DNA of 64,000 bases from Cytobacillus horneckiae. GTDB lineage: Bacteria; Bacillota; Bacilli; Bacillales; Cytobacillaceae. Numbering within the stretch: position 1 is the first letter of the stretch; each line of letters begins with the position of its first letter. The stretch lies in contig NZ_PISD01000002.1 of NCBI RefSeq assembly GCF_002835735.1, positions 1 through 64,000 of the forward strand. The letters run 5' to 3'. The notes below the pieces were generated by a model. It saw only the letters and a program-made list of their open reading frames with translations. It ran no database searches and was not told where the DNA came from. The position numbers and the translations under genes were made by a program. Shown piece by piece: positions 1 through 7,993 of this stretch.

Positions 1-17
1 ATACTTTCTTATCTTTA

Positions 18-48
18 AATAAAGAGTAGAATTTATCTACTCTTTTAA
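18..48. terminator. Bidirectional hairpin terminator
   Basis: Seven-bp perfect arms at 24-30 and 36-42 with a 5-base loop. A-rich and T-rich flanks on the two sides let it work in either direction. It lies just downstream of the small membrane protein gene read on the minus strand and would end that transcript. Confidence 0.7.
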
Positions 49-97
49 AGATACAGAATTGAAATGATTATAATATTTTTTTGATGTACATCATTTA

Positions 98-292
98 TCA
101 GCTTTTGTTTTTTTGTACTAAACGAGAACTAAAGTATATTAGTAAAGCAGCCGTACACCCCTGAACAATATACCCTATTATCATTACGGGAGTATTGTTA
201 TCATCTATCAATAACTCCTTAGCGTAATAAGCAATTGTTACAGCAATAACAAAATATATTATGATTAGAAAACTTAACTTTAAAATTTTCAT
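98..292 (-). CDS. Small two-helix membrane protein (unknown; possible immunity protein)
   Basis: A 64-residue protein with two predicted membrane segments, about residues 6-24 and 33-56, joined by a short acidic loop (LLIDDNN), and ending in a basic tail. Its ATG overlaps the stop of the upstream secreted-protein gene in an ATGA arrangement, so the two are almost certainly translationally coupled. I do not recognise the family. The size, topology and coupling to an exported acidic/basic preproprotein suggest an immunity or accessory protein, but this is inference from context only. A terminator follows directly. Confidence 0.65.
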   Translation of the reverse strand: MKILKLSFLIIIYFVIAVTIAYYAKELLIDDNNTPVMIIGYIVQGCTAALLIYFSSRLVQKNKS

Positions 293-1185
293 TTTGTAAC
301 ATCAATCCATCCATTATTTTTATACCAGTCCCGGCCGTCTATAAATCTAGCGACGCCTCCGCCAACGTCAGAATAGGATAAAGCAAATTGAATTGCCGTA
401 TGCATAACAGTTGCAATCGCAACGCCTCTAATAGAGTTAATTTTTAGTTTTTTAGCTTGTGCAGTTGCAACCCTCGACAATCCTTCTACTGCTTTCTTTT
501 GCCCTTTTTTCTTTATATAAGCTTTTACGGCAGAAACACCGCCACCTACTACACCACTGATAGCTAAATTAAAAGCCACTCCTGCTACGTTAACACCTAC
601 AGCAATTTTTCCTTTTTTCTTCTTCTTCTTTGCGGCATAAACTGCTTCCGCACCAAAAAGGACAGTTTGCACCTTGGAGACTATGGAGTTGTCCTCGGTA
701 ACTAACTTTTCAATATACTTTTCCTCTAACTGTGTTTGAGTAGCTTCTAAGTTGTTAAACGTTTCCGAAGCACTATCAAAAAGCCCGAGTAATGCTTCTT
801 CTAATAATTCTACTTCTTCAGTTCCAGAAATAGCCACCGTTTCTTTAACAAGCACCATAAATTTGTCTTTTTCATCCTCACCCATTTTAGAAATATCTAA
901 TTTCTCAACTGCGCCTTCAAAATCAAAATCATCATCTAAAATCTCTTCATTAAACTCTTCTGCGTCACTACCTATGTATATTCCTAAGTCTTCAAGTTCA
1001 TTATCGCTTAACTTATCTAAATCCTCAAACGTTAAATTTTCTAAAGTTCCCGTATCCGAAAAGAAGCCGTCTTCGAAGGTTTCTGTCCGATCAGTATCTG
1101 CATATGACAGAAGTGGTTCCGAAACAGTTGAAAATACTAGGACTAATGCAGTTAAAAGCAAGAGTTTTGGAATAATATTCTTCAT
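289..1185 (-). CDS. Secreted preproprotein-like hypothetical protein, acidic N-half and basic hydrophobic C-half
   Basis: The 298-residue product has a classical signal peptide (residues 1-29, cleavage likely after LLSYA). Residues 30-170 are strongly acidic. A run of six lysines (186-191) follows a small-residue patch (AVYAA) that looks like a second processing site. Residues 193-298 are basic, hydrophobic and glycine-rich, with VGGGV at 213-217, DVGGGV at 273-278 and an aromatic tail (RDWYKNNGW). The charge split resembles a proregion that neutralises a cationic membrane-active domain. The family is not recognised. It has a good upstream Shine-Dalgarno (AAAAGGGG) and is coupled to the downstream membrane-protein gene. 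Confidence 0.7.
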   Translation of the reverse strand: MKNIIPKLLLLTALVLVFSTVSEPLLSYADTDRTETFEDGFFSDTGTLENLTFEDLDKLSDNELEDLGIYIGSDAEEFNEEILDDDFDFEGAVEKLDISKMGEDEKDKFMVLVKETVAISGTEEVELLEEALLGLFDSASETFNNLEATQTQLEEKYIEKLVTEDNSIVSKVQTVLFGAEAVYAAKKKKKKGKIAVGVNVAGVAFNLAISGVVGGGVSAVKAYIKKKGQKKAVEGLSRVATAQAKKLKINSIRGVAIATVMHTAIQFALSYSDVGGGVARFIDGRDWYKNNGWIDVTK

Positions 1186-1378
1186 AATTTTTCCCCTTTT
1201 TTAACATTTCTGTATCTTTATACTATAAATCTTAAACATTGTTTACTCATTCTTCAATACCATTTACTAAATATAGGTATAAAGTACCATAAATTATAGT
1301 ATTCAATTGCTTAGGCTTAAAGCTACCTCCGCCATCCCCGACCTAATTATATAGCACAACGTCAGTCAATCGTATGTA

Positions 1379-1416
1379 CAAAAAAAATTCCGCCCCAACC
1401 GTATAGGTCAGGGCGC
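1379..1416 (-). terminator. Rho-independent terminator of the zinc-ribbon peptide gene
   Basis: On the minus strand a 9-bp stem (GCCCTGACC with GGTTGGGGC, two G-U pairs) closes a 5-base loop and is followed by AATTTTTTTT. It begins about 10 bases after the stop of the 51-codon gene. Confidence 0.8.
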
Positions 1417-1424
1417 TATTTTAT

Positions 1425-1580
1425 TTATTGATTTTGGTAACAAGAGCCGCAATATATACGGCCGTATGCTTCATAAGTTTCATTATCGCTCAAAGTTTGG
1501 CGGCAATCACAGCATTCATACGAGTCGCGCCCATTATAATCGTAAAGTGATCCAGAATTCCCCGTCTTATAATCGCTCAT
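1425..1580 (-). CDS. Small zinc-ribbon-like protein
   Basis: A 51-residue peptide with two cysteine knuckles, ECCDC and YCGSC, about 20 residues apart, as in LIM-like or zinc-ribbon folds, so it probably binds one zinc ion. The ATG at 1580 is preferred because a GAGAGGGG ribosome binding site lies 10 bases upstream; an ATG at 1589 and longer in-frame starts overlap or precede that site. It is followed by its own terminator. It sits at the downstream edge of the recombinase-bearing element and may be cargo. Function unknown. Confidence 0.65.
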   Translation of the reverse strand: MSDYKTGNSGSLYDYNGRDSYECCDCRQTLSDNETYEAYGRIYCGSCYQNQ

Positions 1581-1652
1581 AGGTGACATTCCCCTCTCGG
1601 TTGTATTCCGTTTAATACTATTCACCCAATCCGAATATAATGCCTAGTAGAT

Positions 1653-2210
1653 TCAAAGATTAATCGATTCGAACACGTCATTAACTTGGTCCTGCGTTAC
1701 TCCAATATAACGCAATGTCTCACGTTGGCTCGAGTGGTTCAGCACGTTCATTAACAATGCGATATCTACACCGGACTTATATGCATGATAGGCCATAGTT
1801 TTTCGCAGAGTATGCGTACCTATCTCCACGTTAACGCCAGCTCGATCGGCTGCCTCGTTTAATAGTCGCCAAGCCTGGACGCGTGTTATCGCCTTATGTT
1901 CGCCTGACTTTGATCGTCTACGCGAAGGAAATAACGGTGCGTTGTCATCGGCTTCTGCCGGCACTAGTTCGCGCACGGCCTTCTGTATCGCTGGATTCAA
2001 TTTAAATCGCTTTGACTTGCGCGTCTTTGTTTCCTTAATTGCGAGCGAATCCTTGCCGCGGACATCGCCTACCTTAAGCGACAAAATGTCCGATATGCGT
2101 AGCGCTGAATTAATGCCGAAGATAAAAAGCAGCTTGTCGCGTGGATTGCCTAGCGCCTTTTTCATCCGTTCAATGTCCGATTTCTTGCTAATTGGTTCGA
2201 CCGCGTTCAT
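1653..2210 (-). CDS. Minimal tyrosine recombinase (phage integrase family)
   Basis: The 185-residue protein is essentially only the catalytic domain of a tyrosine recombinase. Visible active-site elements in order: Arg I in ALRISDILSL, a lysine-rich beta-hairpin (KETKTRKSKR), the HTLRKT box with the H-x-x-R pair, NHSS replacing the usual H/W position, and the nucleophile Tyr in LRYIGV. There is no SAM-like core-binding domain, so it is much shorter than XerC/D (about 300 residues). ATG at 2210 is chosen because the CGGAGGT site lies 9 bases upstream; the ATG at 2219 abuts the site. It shares its element with a full-length integrase. Such short recombinases are common on Bacillus phages and plasmids. 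Confidence 0.85.
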   Translation of the reverse strand: MNAVEPISKKSDIERMKKALGNPRDKLLFIFGINSALRISDILSLKVGDVRGKDSLAIKETKTRKSKRFKLNPAIQKAVRELVPAEADDNAPLFPSRRRSKSGEHKAITRVQAWRLLNEAADRAGVNVEIGTHTLRKTMAYHAYKSGVDIALLMNVLNHSSQRETLRYIGVTQDQVNDVFESINL

Positions 2211-2703
2211 ATGTAACATACCTCCGATTATTCTCGTTTTGTTACATAAATTATATAACGGTCATATTGCATAAATCAACCCCGAAGTTTCAAAAATTTT
2301 CTAGCGTATTTTTACCCCCGAGGTTCAATTTTGACGCTTGGACGGTTTACCCACCAGGGAACGGCGCTCAGACTCGGAGTGCCCCCGCCCATCAATTGCG
2401 TTGCATACCACATTCAATATAGCGCATATATTTAGTAACACAAACGCATTATGTTACTTACATCCAATCGCACAAATGTCGTCATATCAACGTTCACTCA
2501 TTGTCCGTTGTACCTACGCACATACATGTCAATTATGCAGTTGTTGAACCCGCATTCCTACGTTGCTTACGAAGCATTCGCAATGAATAAGATAATGCAT
2601 AAACGATTAACCAACCCTGATGTTTTCAGCCCCCTCGTCCGGCAGGCAGCTCAGGCTGGTGAAATACACAATAAACCCTAGCGATATCCTATATTCTCGG
2701 AAG
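2211..2703. other. 493-bp gap within the mini-element
   Basis: No convincing coding frame on either strand; the short frames lack ribosome binding sites. The sequence is somewhat richer in GC and CG dinucleotides than flanking chromosomal DNA. It must contain the promoter of the short recombinase near 2220-2280. No strong long inverted repeat was seen. Confidence 0.5.
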
Positions 2704-3420
2704 TTATCGGAACACTTCGGTCATTAAGCGATCAAGCACACGGTCAAGCACGCCGTGATAGTATCCAGCCATATTGCGAATAGGCTTACGCTTAGTCGCT
2801 TTAAACGTAGTCATGACGGCTTCGATGCCGCAGTCTAATAGTTCGCTAGATTCATAGCAATGCTTTATGTATGACGTTTGCGCAAGGAAAATGCCGTACA
2901 GCTTATTTGTTAATTGCGAATCATTGACGAAATAGCTAACGGATTGTTTGAACATGCAATACGTATTATTATTTATAACAGTATTTTGTTTAAAAGAAAT
3001 AAATGGTTCGTTCTCGTTTTCGATATGCCCATCGCTTGCTACGACTGGCTCGACGGCATCTTGGCGCATGGACACTTCCGCCTGGTCATCTATACTCGAA
3101 GCCGGCAATATTTGAATTATATTAGCGCCCTGACCTCCGGACAATTTTCGAGTCGTAGCCACCTTTCGAATGATTCGCAACTCATGCAGGCGGTTGATTG
3201 CACGCCTAATAGTCTTCTCGCTCTTGCCGATAAGTTCCGCCAAGGTTGCGGCTTTAAGATGTGCAGCGCCAGCAAACTTGACGGCATATCGAGCGATTGT
3301 GTTTAATACTTCGCGAACTATTTCGGATAATTCATAATGATGCGCAGACAAATGGTCCGCAACGGCTTCGTTTAATTGCTGCTTCGATTGGAAGGTCTGA
3401 TAATCGGTTAAATAGTGCAT
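2704..3420 (-). CDS. Winged-helix replication-initiator-like protein of a mobile element
   Basis: The 238-residue protein has an N-terminal helix-turn-helix: residues about 55-90 read TLAELIGKSEKTIRRAINRL, a typical recognition-helix pattern. The C-terminal part (about 170-238) contains KRKPIRNMAGYYHGVLDRVL, a pattern I associate with replication or DnaD-like proteins of Bacillus plasmids and phages. ATG at 3420 follows an AGGG site with 7-base spacing. It lies between the two recombinases in the same orientation, consistent with an element-encoded replication or regulatory protein. The exact role is uncertain. Confidence 0.6.
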   Translation of the reverse strand: MHYLTDYQTFQSKQQLNEAVADHLSAHHYELSEIVREVLNTIARYAVKFAGAAHLKAATLAELIGKSEKTIRRAINRLHELRIIRKVATTRKLSGGQGANIIQILPASSIDDQAEVSMRQDAVEPVVASDGHIENENEPFISFKQNTVINNNTYCMFKQSVSYFVNDSQLTNKLYGIFLAQTSYIKHCYESSELLDCGIEAVMTTFKATKRKPIRNMAGYYHGVLDRVLDRLMTEVFR

Positions 3421-3521
3421 CGGGTTTCCCTTCTGCGCAAGCCCATAACAGCATACTCAAATAAACGTTGCATGAACGCTATTTTTTCGATATACTTAAA
3501 TTACTTAGATTTTGTATCAGG

Positions 3522-3561
3522 GCGTATCGGTTGTTGGAGCAACCGTGCGCTATTTTTTTTT
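3522..3561 (+). terminator. Hairpin with plus-strand T run between element genes
   Basis: CGGTTG (3528-3533) pairs with CAACCG (3540-3545), extended by GCG/CGC, followed on the plus strand by TATTTTTTTTT. No plus-strand gene is visible upstream, so it may block antisense transcription into the integrase gene, which ends at 3564 on the other strand. Confidence 0.5.
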
Positions 3562-3563
3562 GT

Positions 3564-4589
3564 TTAAATTCTTCTTTTTAAGCGATTGATTGGCGAATAA
3601 TCATCGTGACTACGACGCATTTCCTCTGTATCCATCTGTATATAGCGACGCATTGTACGGATATCTGCCCAACCGCCAATTTTCTGTAATGTAAAAGCAT
3701 CACAACCGTTCAGTATCATATTTTTCGCCCAGGTATGACGGTAGACGTGCGCAGTTACCTTTTTATCATTAATGCCGGCTTTCTCTGCGTAATATTTCAG
3801 CCGTTTATTAAACTGATTCTGACCTAAAGGCTCGCCATAGCACGATAAGAATACGCGATCAGTCTTGAAGTGCGCTGCGTTCTCGTTTATTAGCTGTAGC
3901 AACATTTTGACGACGTGCGTTGATATTGGTACTAGGCGCGGCTTACGATTCTTATTTCTATCGCCTGACAGCGTAATGAATCGCGTCTTAAAGTCGATAT
4001 CGCCAGCTCTTAGGCCGATCAATTCATTTGCGCGTAATCCCGAATCTAATAGCAAATTTATCGCCACGGCGTCTCTATAGCCTACATAGTCGCGCATATT
4101 AGGTTGGCGCAGTATTTCCTTCACTTCTTCGTCCGTCAAACAATTCGTCAAGTCGATATCTTGCCGGATAAGCTTGATTCTTTCCATCGGATTAACTTCG
4201 ATTAATTCTTCGCGTTGTAAATGATTGAATATAGCGCGTAAGGTCCGGAGGTTGATGTTAATCGTGGTGTCTGACAATCCGATCCCCTGCCTATTAGAAT
4301 CGATGTATTTATGGCCGTCATATCGTCGCTTATCGTATTTCATGTAATTTATGTAGTTGCGAAATACATCCACGTCCAATTCGTCCACCGTGTTCACTTC
4401 GTATGATGCGAATAGCCAATCGGTAAAATATCCCCACATTTTCACATAATCGCGAACTGTCCTGTCACGAACACCTTCCGCACGTTTTCCAGAAACGACT
4501 ATATCGATTGCCTGTTCGAAAGTTAATTGCGGAAAATTCTTCGTCGTATGCGAAAGTTTATTAATGCGATTTCGTTTCTTTAAAACCAA
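3564..4589 (-). CDS. Full-length tyrosine recombinase / integrase
   Basis: A 341-residue XerC/D-type integrase. Residues about 25-130 form the SAM-like core-binding domain (FEQAIDIVVSGKRAEGVRDR onwards); the catalytic domain follows with Arg in LLLDSGLRANELIGL, a basic beta-hairpin (GDRNKNRKPRLVPI), HVYRHTWAKN (H-x-x-R), GGWAD, and Tyr in MRRYIQMD. All catalytic residues are present, so it is probably active. The likely start is TTG at 4589; the only good Shine-Dalgarno, GGGGAGG, is about 11 bases upstream and lies inside a long hairpin. It is presumably the integrase of the small element that ends next to the iscA-like gene. Confidence 0.9.
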   Translation of the reverse strand: MVLKKRNRINKLSHTTKNFPQLTFEQAIDIVVSGKRAEGVRDRTVRDYVKMWGYFTDWLFASYEVNTVDELDVDVFRNYINYMKYDKRRYDGHKYIDSNRQGIGLSDTTININLRTLRAIFNHLQREELIEVNPMERIKLIRQDIDLTNCLTDEEVKEILRQPNMRDYVGYRDAVAINLLLDSGLRANELIGLRAGDIDFKTRFITLSGDRNKNRKPRLVPISTHVVKMLLQLINENAAHFKTDRVFLSCYGEPLGQNQFNKRLKYYAEKAGINDKKVTAHVYRHTWAKNMILNGCDAFTLQKIGGWADIRTMRRYIQMDTEEMRRSHDDYSPINRLKRRI

Positions 4590-4590
4590 A

Positions 4591-4640
4591 ACAAAAACGA
4601 CCTCCCCTAACGAATTTTTTCATCGCTAAGAAAGGTCGTT
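4591..4640 (-). promoter_or_regulatory. 18-bp leader hairpin burying the integrase ribosome binding site
   Basis: In the mRNA-sense strand AACGACCTTTCTTAGCGA pairs over its whole length (five G-U pairs) with TCGTTAGGGGAGGTCGTT around a 9-base A-rich loop, and TTTTGTTTTGG follows. The 3' arm contains the GGGGAGG site of the integrase. It can therefore act as a terminator, as a block to translation, or both. The pairing is seen directly; regulation is inferred. Confidence 0.6.
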
Positions 4641-4804
4641 ATTATTAATCCCAATTCGCCCATTTAAGGGCTGTTTTTGTATCGTCGACTAACGCATATG
4701 TGCGGATTTACCAAGGCAATCGGCAACCCTGCGCATCAGTTATCGTTTAGATTACCGAGATAATATCCCGACATAATAAACGACTCAAAACGTTGATATA
4801 CCGC

Positions 4805-5167
4805 TTAGCACTCTTCAGGCGTTCCAACCTTTGTTGCTGTTCTAAAAGAAGAGCCGCAGCCGCAATTGGCGATCGCATTCGGATTGTCGATGGTGAATCC
4901 GCCACCCATCATTGATTCTTTATAATCAATTTTTGTACCTTGAAGGATCGGTGCATCTTCTTTACTCACAAGCACTTGCAGGCCATGAAGTTCAAGCTGA
5001 ATGTCGCTTTCCTCCACTTGATGGGCAAACCCCATTCCATATGATAATCCGCTGCATCCTCCGCCTTTGACTGCCACGCGCAATAATGCATCCTCTTCTT
5101 CGTTTTGTTTCATCATATCTTTAATGTGAAGGGCAGCCGCTTCAGTAATTATTACAACATCATTCAT
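4805..5167 (-). CDS. yutM: A-type iron-sulfur carrier, HesB/IscA family (YutM-like)
   Basis: The 120-residue protein carries the three conserved cysteines of A-type carriers: C38 in GGGCSGLSYG and C102/C104 in NCGCGSSF. These proteins hold an Fe-S cluster or iron and pass it to apo-enzymes in the cytoplasm. The length is usual for the family apart from a short C-terminal tail with an extra Cys. The start follows GGAGGG with good spacing. In B. subtilis yutM lies beside yuzB as here; the chromosomal neighbour on the other side has been replaced by the recombinase element. Confidence 0.93.
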   Translation of the reverse strand: MNDVVIITEAAALHIKDMMKQNEEEDALLRVAVKGGGCSGLSYGMGFAHQVEESDIQLELHGLQVLVSKEDAPILQGTKIDYKESMMGGGFTIDNPNAIANCGCGSSFRTATKVGTPEEC

Positions 5168-5282
5168 TTTTTATCCCTCCAAATGTTTTATTACCTATAG
5201 TATATACAGCTATAAAAAAGTTCTCAATAAATGAAACTTATTTACCTTTATTATACGCCAACATCGTAATGGTTGGTGCATA

Positions 5283-5522
5283 TTAACCTTGCGGATTCTC
5301 ATCTAAAAATTTATAAATATTGGCAACGAGTTCTTTGGCAGTTTCGGCCTTCACAATTTCCCCGTTAACGAGCGCAAACAAATGATAAGAGCATTTTCCG
5401 CAATAGCCTAGACAGCCATATTCAATTACATCTAAGTCGTAATCCTTTTCAAGCATTACGAATGCCTCATGCGATCCATCCGCAATATTGCTTACACAAA
5501 ACTCAATAATTGGCTTTATCAT
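5283..5522 (-). CDS. yuzB: YuzB family protein (DUF1450)
   Basis: A 79-residue protein matching the YuzB family, with cysteines at 9, 37, 41 and 44 ([16 protein letters not shown]). The spacing resembles thioredoxin-like [2Fe-2S] proteins, so cluster or metal binding is plausible but unproven. A GAGAGGTG site precedes the ATG. Its place beside an Fe-S carrier and opposite an NADH dehydrogenase-like gene fits a redox role. No specific function is established. Confidence 0.88.
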   Translation of the reverse strand: MIKPIIEFCVSNIADGSHEAFVMLEKDYDLDVIEYGCLGYCGKCSYHLFALVNGEIVKAETAKELVANIYKFLDENPQG

Positions 5523-5824
5523 CTATTTCACCTCTCCATATTTCTTAATCCTACAGTGAACACCTACTTTTTGGCAACCCATTCAAATACTTTATTTACT
5601 AAAATATCAGAATATTTATTCTCTATGACGGTTTGTCAAGTTTCCGTGTTCTACCTGTTGTGATTTAATAATATTTTCGTTATACTTTTTATTGGATTAA
5701 GCTGTTTTGTATAAATATATTTATTTTATTAAGATAATTTGGAACCTTAAATAAACGACCTGCTCCAAATTACTTCGCTGTTTTTATTGCTCTTTAGAAC
5801 GGACAAACAAAGGGGAATTGTTCT

Positions 5825-6892
5825 ATGAAAAATCTCGTGATACTTGGCGGTGGATACGGAGGAATGAGGGTGCTAGCCCGACTTTTGCCGAATCAGCTTC
5901 CAGAAGATGTTTCTATTACTTTAATCGACCGTGTACCATATCATTGCTTAAAAACTGAATACTACGCGCTTGCTGCAGGTACAATTTCTGATCAGCATAT
6001 CCGTGTATCCTACCCGGAGCATCCAAGATTGAAAATCCAATATGGAGATATTACGGAAATTAATATTGATGACAAGCAAATTCACCTGCAAGGCCAAGAA
6101 CCTGTAACCTATGATGACCTCATTATCGGTCTTGGCTGCGAGGATAAATATCATAATGTTCCTGGAGCAGATATTTACACACACAGTATTCAATCAATTG
6201 AAAAGTCACGCAAGACTTATCAAACACTTAATAACCTGCCATCAGGTGCCATTGTTTCCATTGTTGGAGCTGGTTTAAGCGGTATTGAATTAGCTTCGGA
6301 ATTAAATGAAAGTCGCCCTGACTTGAAAGTGAAATTATTCGATCGCGGCAACCGTATATTGTCTGCTTTTCCAGAAAGACTTAGTAAATATGTAGAAAAT
6401 TGGTTTAATTCACGCAGTGTAGAGGTTATAAATAACTCGAACATCACGCGTGTAGAAGAAGGCATCCTGTATAATCATGAAGATCAAATTAAAAGTGATG
6501 TCATTGTTTGGACTGCAGGTATACAGCCAAATAAGGTTGTTCGTGAAATGAACGCTGAAAAGGATAAACAAGGACGAATCATTCTTACAAAGTACCATAA
6601 TATACCTAATAATGAGCATGTATATGTTGTCGGTGATTGTGCAAGTCTTCCTCATGCACCTAGTGCTCAATTAGCAGAGGGACAGGCAGAGCAAATTGTT
6701 CAAGTTTTGCTTAAGCGCTGGAAAGGCGAATCCCTTCCTGAATCACTTCCAGTCATAAAGCTAAAAGGAATCATGGGATCGTTAGGAAAAAAACACGGTT
6801 TCGGTCTCGTTGCCGAACGTCCAATTACCGGCCGTGTTGCGCGGCTCATCAAGTCAGGTATCCTTTGGATGTATAAGTATCATAACGGATAA
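5825..6892 (+). CDS. yutJ: NADH dehydrogenase-like FAD-dependent oxidoreductase (YutJ)
   Basis: A 355-residue flavoprotein of the pyridine nucleotide-disulfide oxidoreductase / type II NADH dehydrogenase group. The N-terminal dinucleotide fold (LVILGGGYGGMR, residues 3-14) binds FAD; a second fold (VSIVGAGLSGIELASEL, about 145-161) binds NAD(P)H; VVGDCASLP (about 268-276) is the flavin-contacting segment. There is no CxxC pair, so it is not a disulfide reductase. It probably passes electrons to quinone at the membrane, as in B. subtilis Ndh paralogues. It is read alone, starts after AAAGGGG and ends at a strong terminator. Confidence 0.9.
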   Translation: MKNLVILGGGYGGMRVLARLLPNQLPEDVSITLIDRVPYHCLKTEYYALAAGTISDQHIRVSYPEHPRLKIQYGDITEINIDDKQIHLQGQEPVTYDDLIIGLGCEDKYHNVPGADIYTHSIQSIEKSRKTYQTLNNLPSGAIVSIVGAGLSGIELASELNESRPDLKVKLFDRGNRILSAFPERLSKYVENWFNSRSVEVINNSNITRVEEGILYNHEDQIKSDVIVWTAGIQPNKVVREMNAEKDKQGRIILTKYHNIPNNEHVYVVGDCASLPHAPSAQLAEGQAEQIVQVLLKRWKGESLPESLPVIKLKGIMGSLGKKHGFGLVAERPITGRVARLIKSGILWMYKYHNG

Positions 6893-6900
6893 TATCGAAG

Positions 6901-6940
6901 CATGGAAAAGTTCTATTTACTCAACTTTTCCATACTTTTT
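6901..6940 (+). terminator. Terminator of yutJ
   Basis: Eleven-bp perfect stem (6902-6912 with 6923-6933) followed by ACTTTTT. Confidence 0.85.
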
Positions 6941-6947
6941 AATTAAA

Positions 6948-6974
6948 CAAAAAAGCACTCCATAAAGGAAGTGC
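6948..6974 (-). terminator. Terminator of yuzD
   Basis: On the minus strand the arms GCACT/AGTGC (6955-6974) are followed by TTTTTTG, three bases after the yuzD stop. Confidence 0.7.
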
Positions 6975-6976
6975 TT

Positions 6977-7300
6977 TTACATTTGCTTAAATCCGTATTT
7001 TTCCATCTCTGCATAAATTGTTTTTAATTTTGGATTCCCTTCTCCTACTATTTCATCTTTAATCTTTACGACTGGGTAGAACATATCTTCATCGATCACT
7101 CTTTGAGCGAATTCTTTTTTTAGGGAATCCTCAGGAGGATTAAAAATATCTACATAAGTAACTTTAAAGGCTTGATTTATAAATTTTCTAGTTAGGGCGG
7201 CTTCAAGCCATTCATAAGTTTCCTTAGATGATGGTAAATTTACACAGCTTGGGCAAAGTACTTCTGCACCATAAACAGTGATTTCCAGTTCTTTATCCAT
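6977..7300 (-). CDS. yuzD: YuzD family thioredoxin-like protein (DUF1462)
   Basis: A 107-residue protein of the YuzD family with a CPSC pair (C16, C19) at the position of a thioredoxin active site. The start at 7300 is fixed by GAGGAGGAAG a few bases upstream; an in-frame upstream extension of 27 codons has no such site. It probably acts in thiol/disulfide or Fe-S related redox chemistry in the cytoplasm; the exact role is unknown. The convergent yutJ and divergent nifU-like yutI keep the B. subtilis order. Confidence 0.88.
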   Translation of the reverse strand: MDKELEITVYGAEVLCPSCVNLPSSKETYEWLEAALTRKFINQAFKVTYVDIFNPPEDSLKKEFAQRVIDEDMFYPVVKIKDEIVGEGNPKLKTIYAEMEKYGFKQM

Positions 7301-7609
7301 TTGACTTCCTCCTCTATATACAATCATGCAGTCTTCGCAATCCAATATTGTGCTGTTAAAACGAATTGTTTCACTCTTCATTCTATTCTACAATATAATA
7401 TAATAAACAGTCATTAGAAAAACTTGACGTTCATCGCACTGCGACAGAGAATGTCTTATTTTTCTTATGTTCTTTTTAATCTGGAACCCAGCATTTTCTT
7501 TTCTTCATAGGCAAGAAAATGTTTCCTTATGAGTGGAAATCCTGTTTAGATAATAGATTTTTACTCACAACTTGATTATAATAAGTATTAAGAAAGGAGT
7601 CGATTTCAA
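7301..7609. other. Divergent promoter region between yuzD and yutI
   Basis: No gene. A 9-bp inverted repeat (CATTTTCTT 7492-7500, AAGAAAATG 7513-7521) lies midway. A TATAAT-like box at about 7576-7581 is a candidate -10 for yutI. Otherwise nothing distinctive. Confidence 0.4.
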
Positions 7610-7849
7610 ATGGCAGAACAAGCAACAATGACTGGTCAAGTACAAGAAGTATTAGATAAATTACGTCCTTTCCTTCTTCGTGATGGTGGCGACTGTGAGT
7701 TAGTAGATGTTGAGGATGGCATTGTTAAATTACGTTTACTAGGTGCATGCGGCAGCTGTCCTAGCTCAACAATCACTTTAAAAGCTGGTATTGAACGTGC
7801 TCTTTTAGAAGAAGTACCAGGTGTAGTGGAAGTTGAACAAGTATTTTAA
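7610..7849 (+). CDS. yutI: NifU-like C-terminal-domain Fe-S scaffold/carrier (YutI)
   Basis: The 79-residue protein is a stand-alone NifU C-terminal (Nfu) domain with the cluster-binding pair C47-x-x-C50 in [12 protein letters not shown]. Nfu proteins carry [4Fe-4S] clusters to targets such as lipoate synthase and aconitase. The length matches B. subtilis YutI. AAAGGAG lies 10 bases before the ATG. It fits the window's other Fe-S genes (suf operon, yutM, lipA). Confidence 0.94.
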   Translation: MAEQATMTGQVQEVLDKLRPFLLRDGGDCELVDVEDGIVKLRLLGACGSCPSSTITLKAGIERALLEEVPGVVEVEQVF

Positions 7850-7867
7850 TTTTACTTTCCAATTTGC

Positions 7868-7905
7868 AAAAGCGATGTCATATTGACATCGCTTTAATTT
7901 TTTTC
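7868..7905 (+). terminator. Terminator of yutI
   Basis: Twelve-bp stem AAAGCGATGTCA/TGACATCGCTTT with a 3-base loop, then AATTTTTTT. Confidence 0.88.
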
Positions 7906-7993
7906 TTATTAAAACACTATAAATAAGAAAAGCATAATTGCAGATTTATTTAATAATAAATTAGGATTTATATACATTTATCGCAAATATGAG

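Noticed and set aside
752-1204. Plus-strand 150-codon frame rich in Ser, opposite the secreted-protein gene
   Set aside because: Serine-rich antisense shadow of acidic codons; no ribosome binding site; the minus-strand frame has a signal peptide and coupling.
2192-2681. Several overlapping plus-strand frames of 69-76 codons in the element gap
   Set aside because: No Shine-Dalgarno sites, odd composition, and mutual overlap; more likely non-coding.
4641-4804. Integration site (att) repeats next to the iscA-like gene
   Set aside because: No direct repeat pairing this segment with the left side of the element could be identified by eye; the left boundary is unknown.
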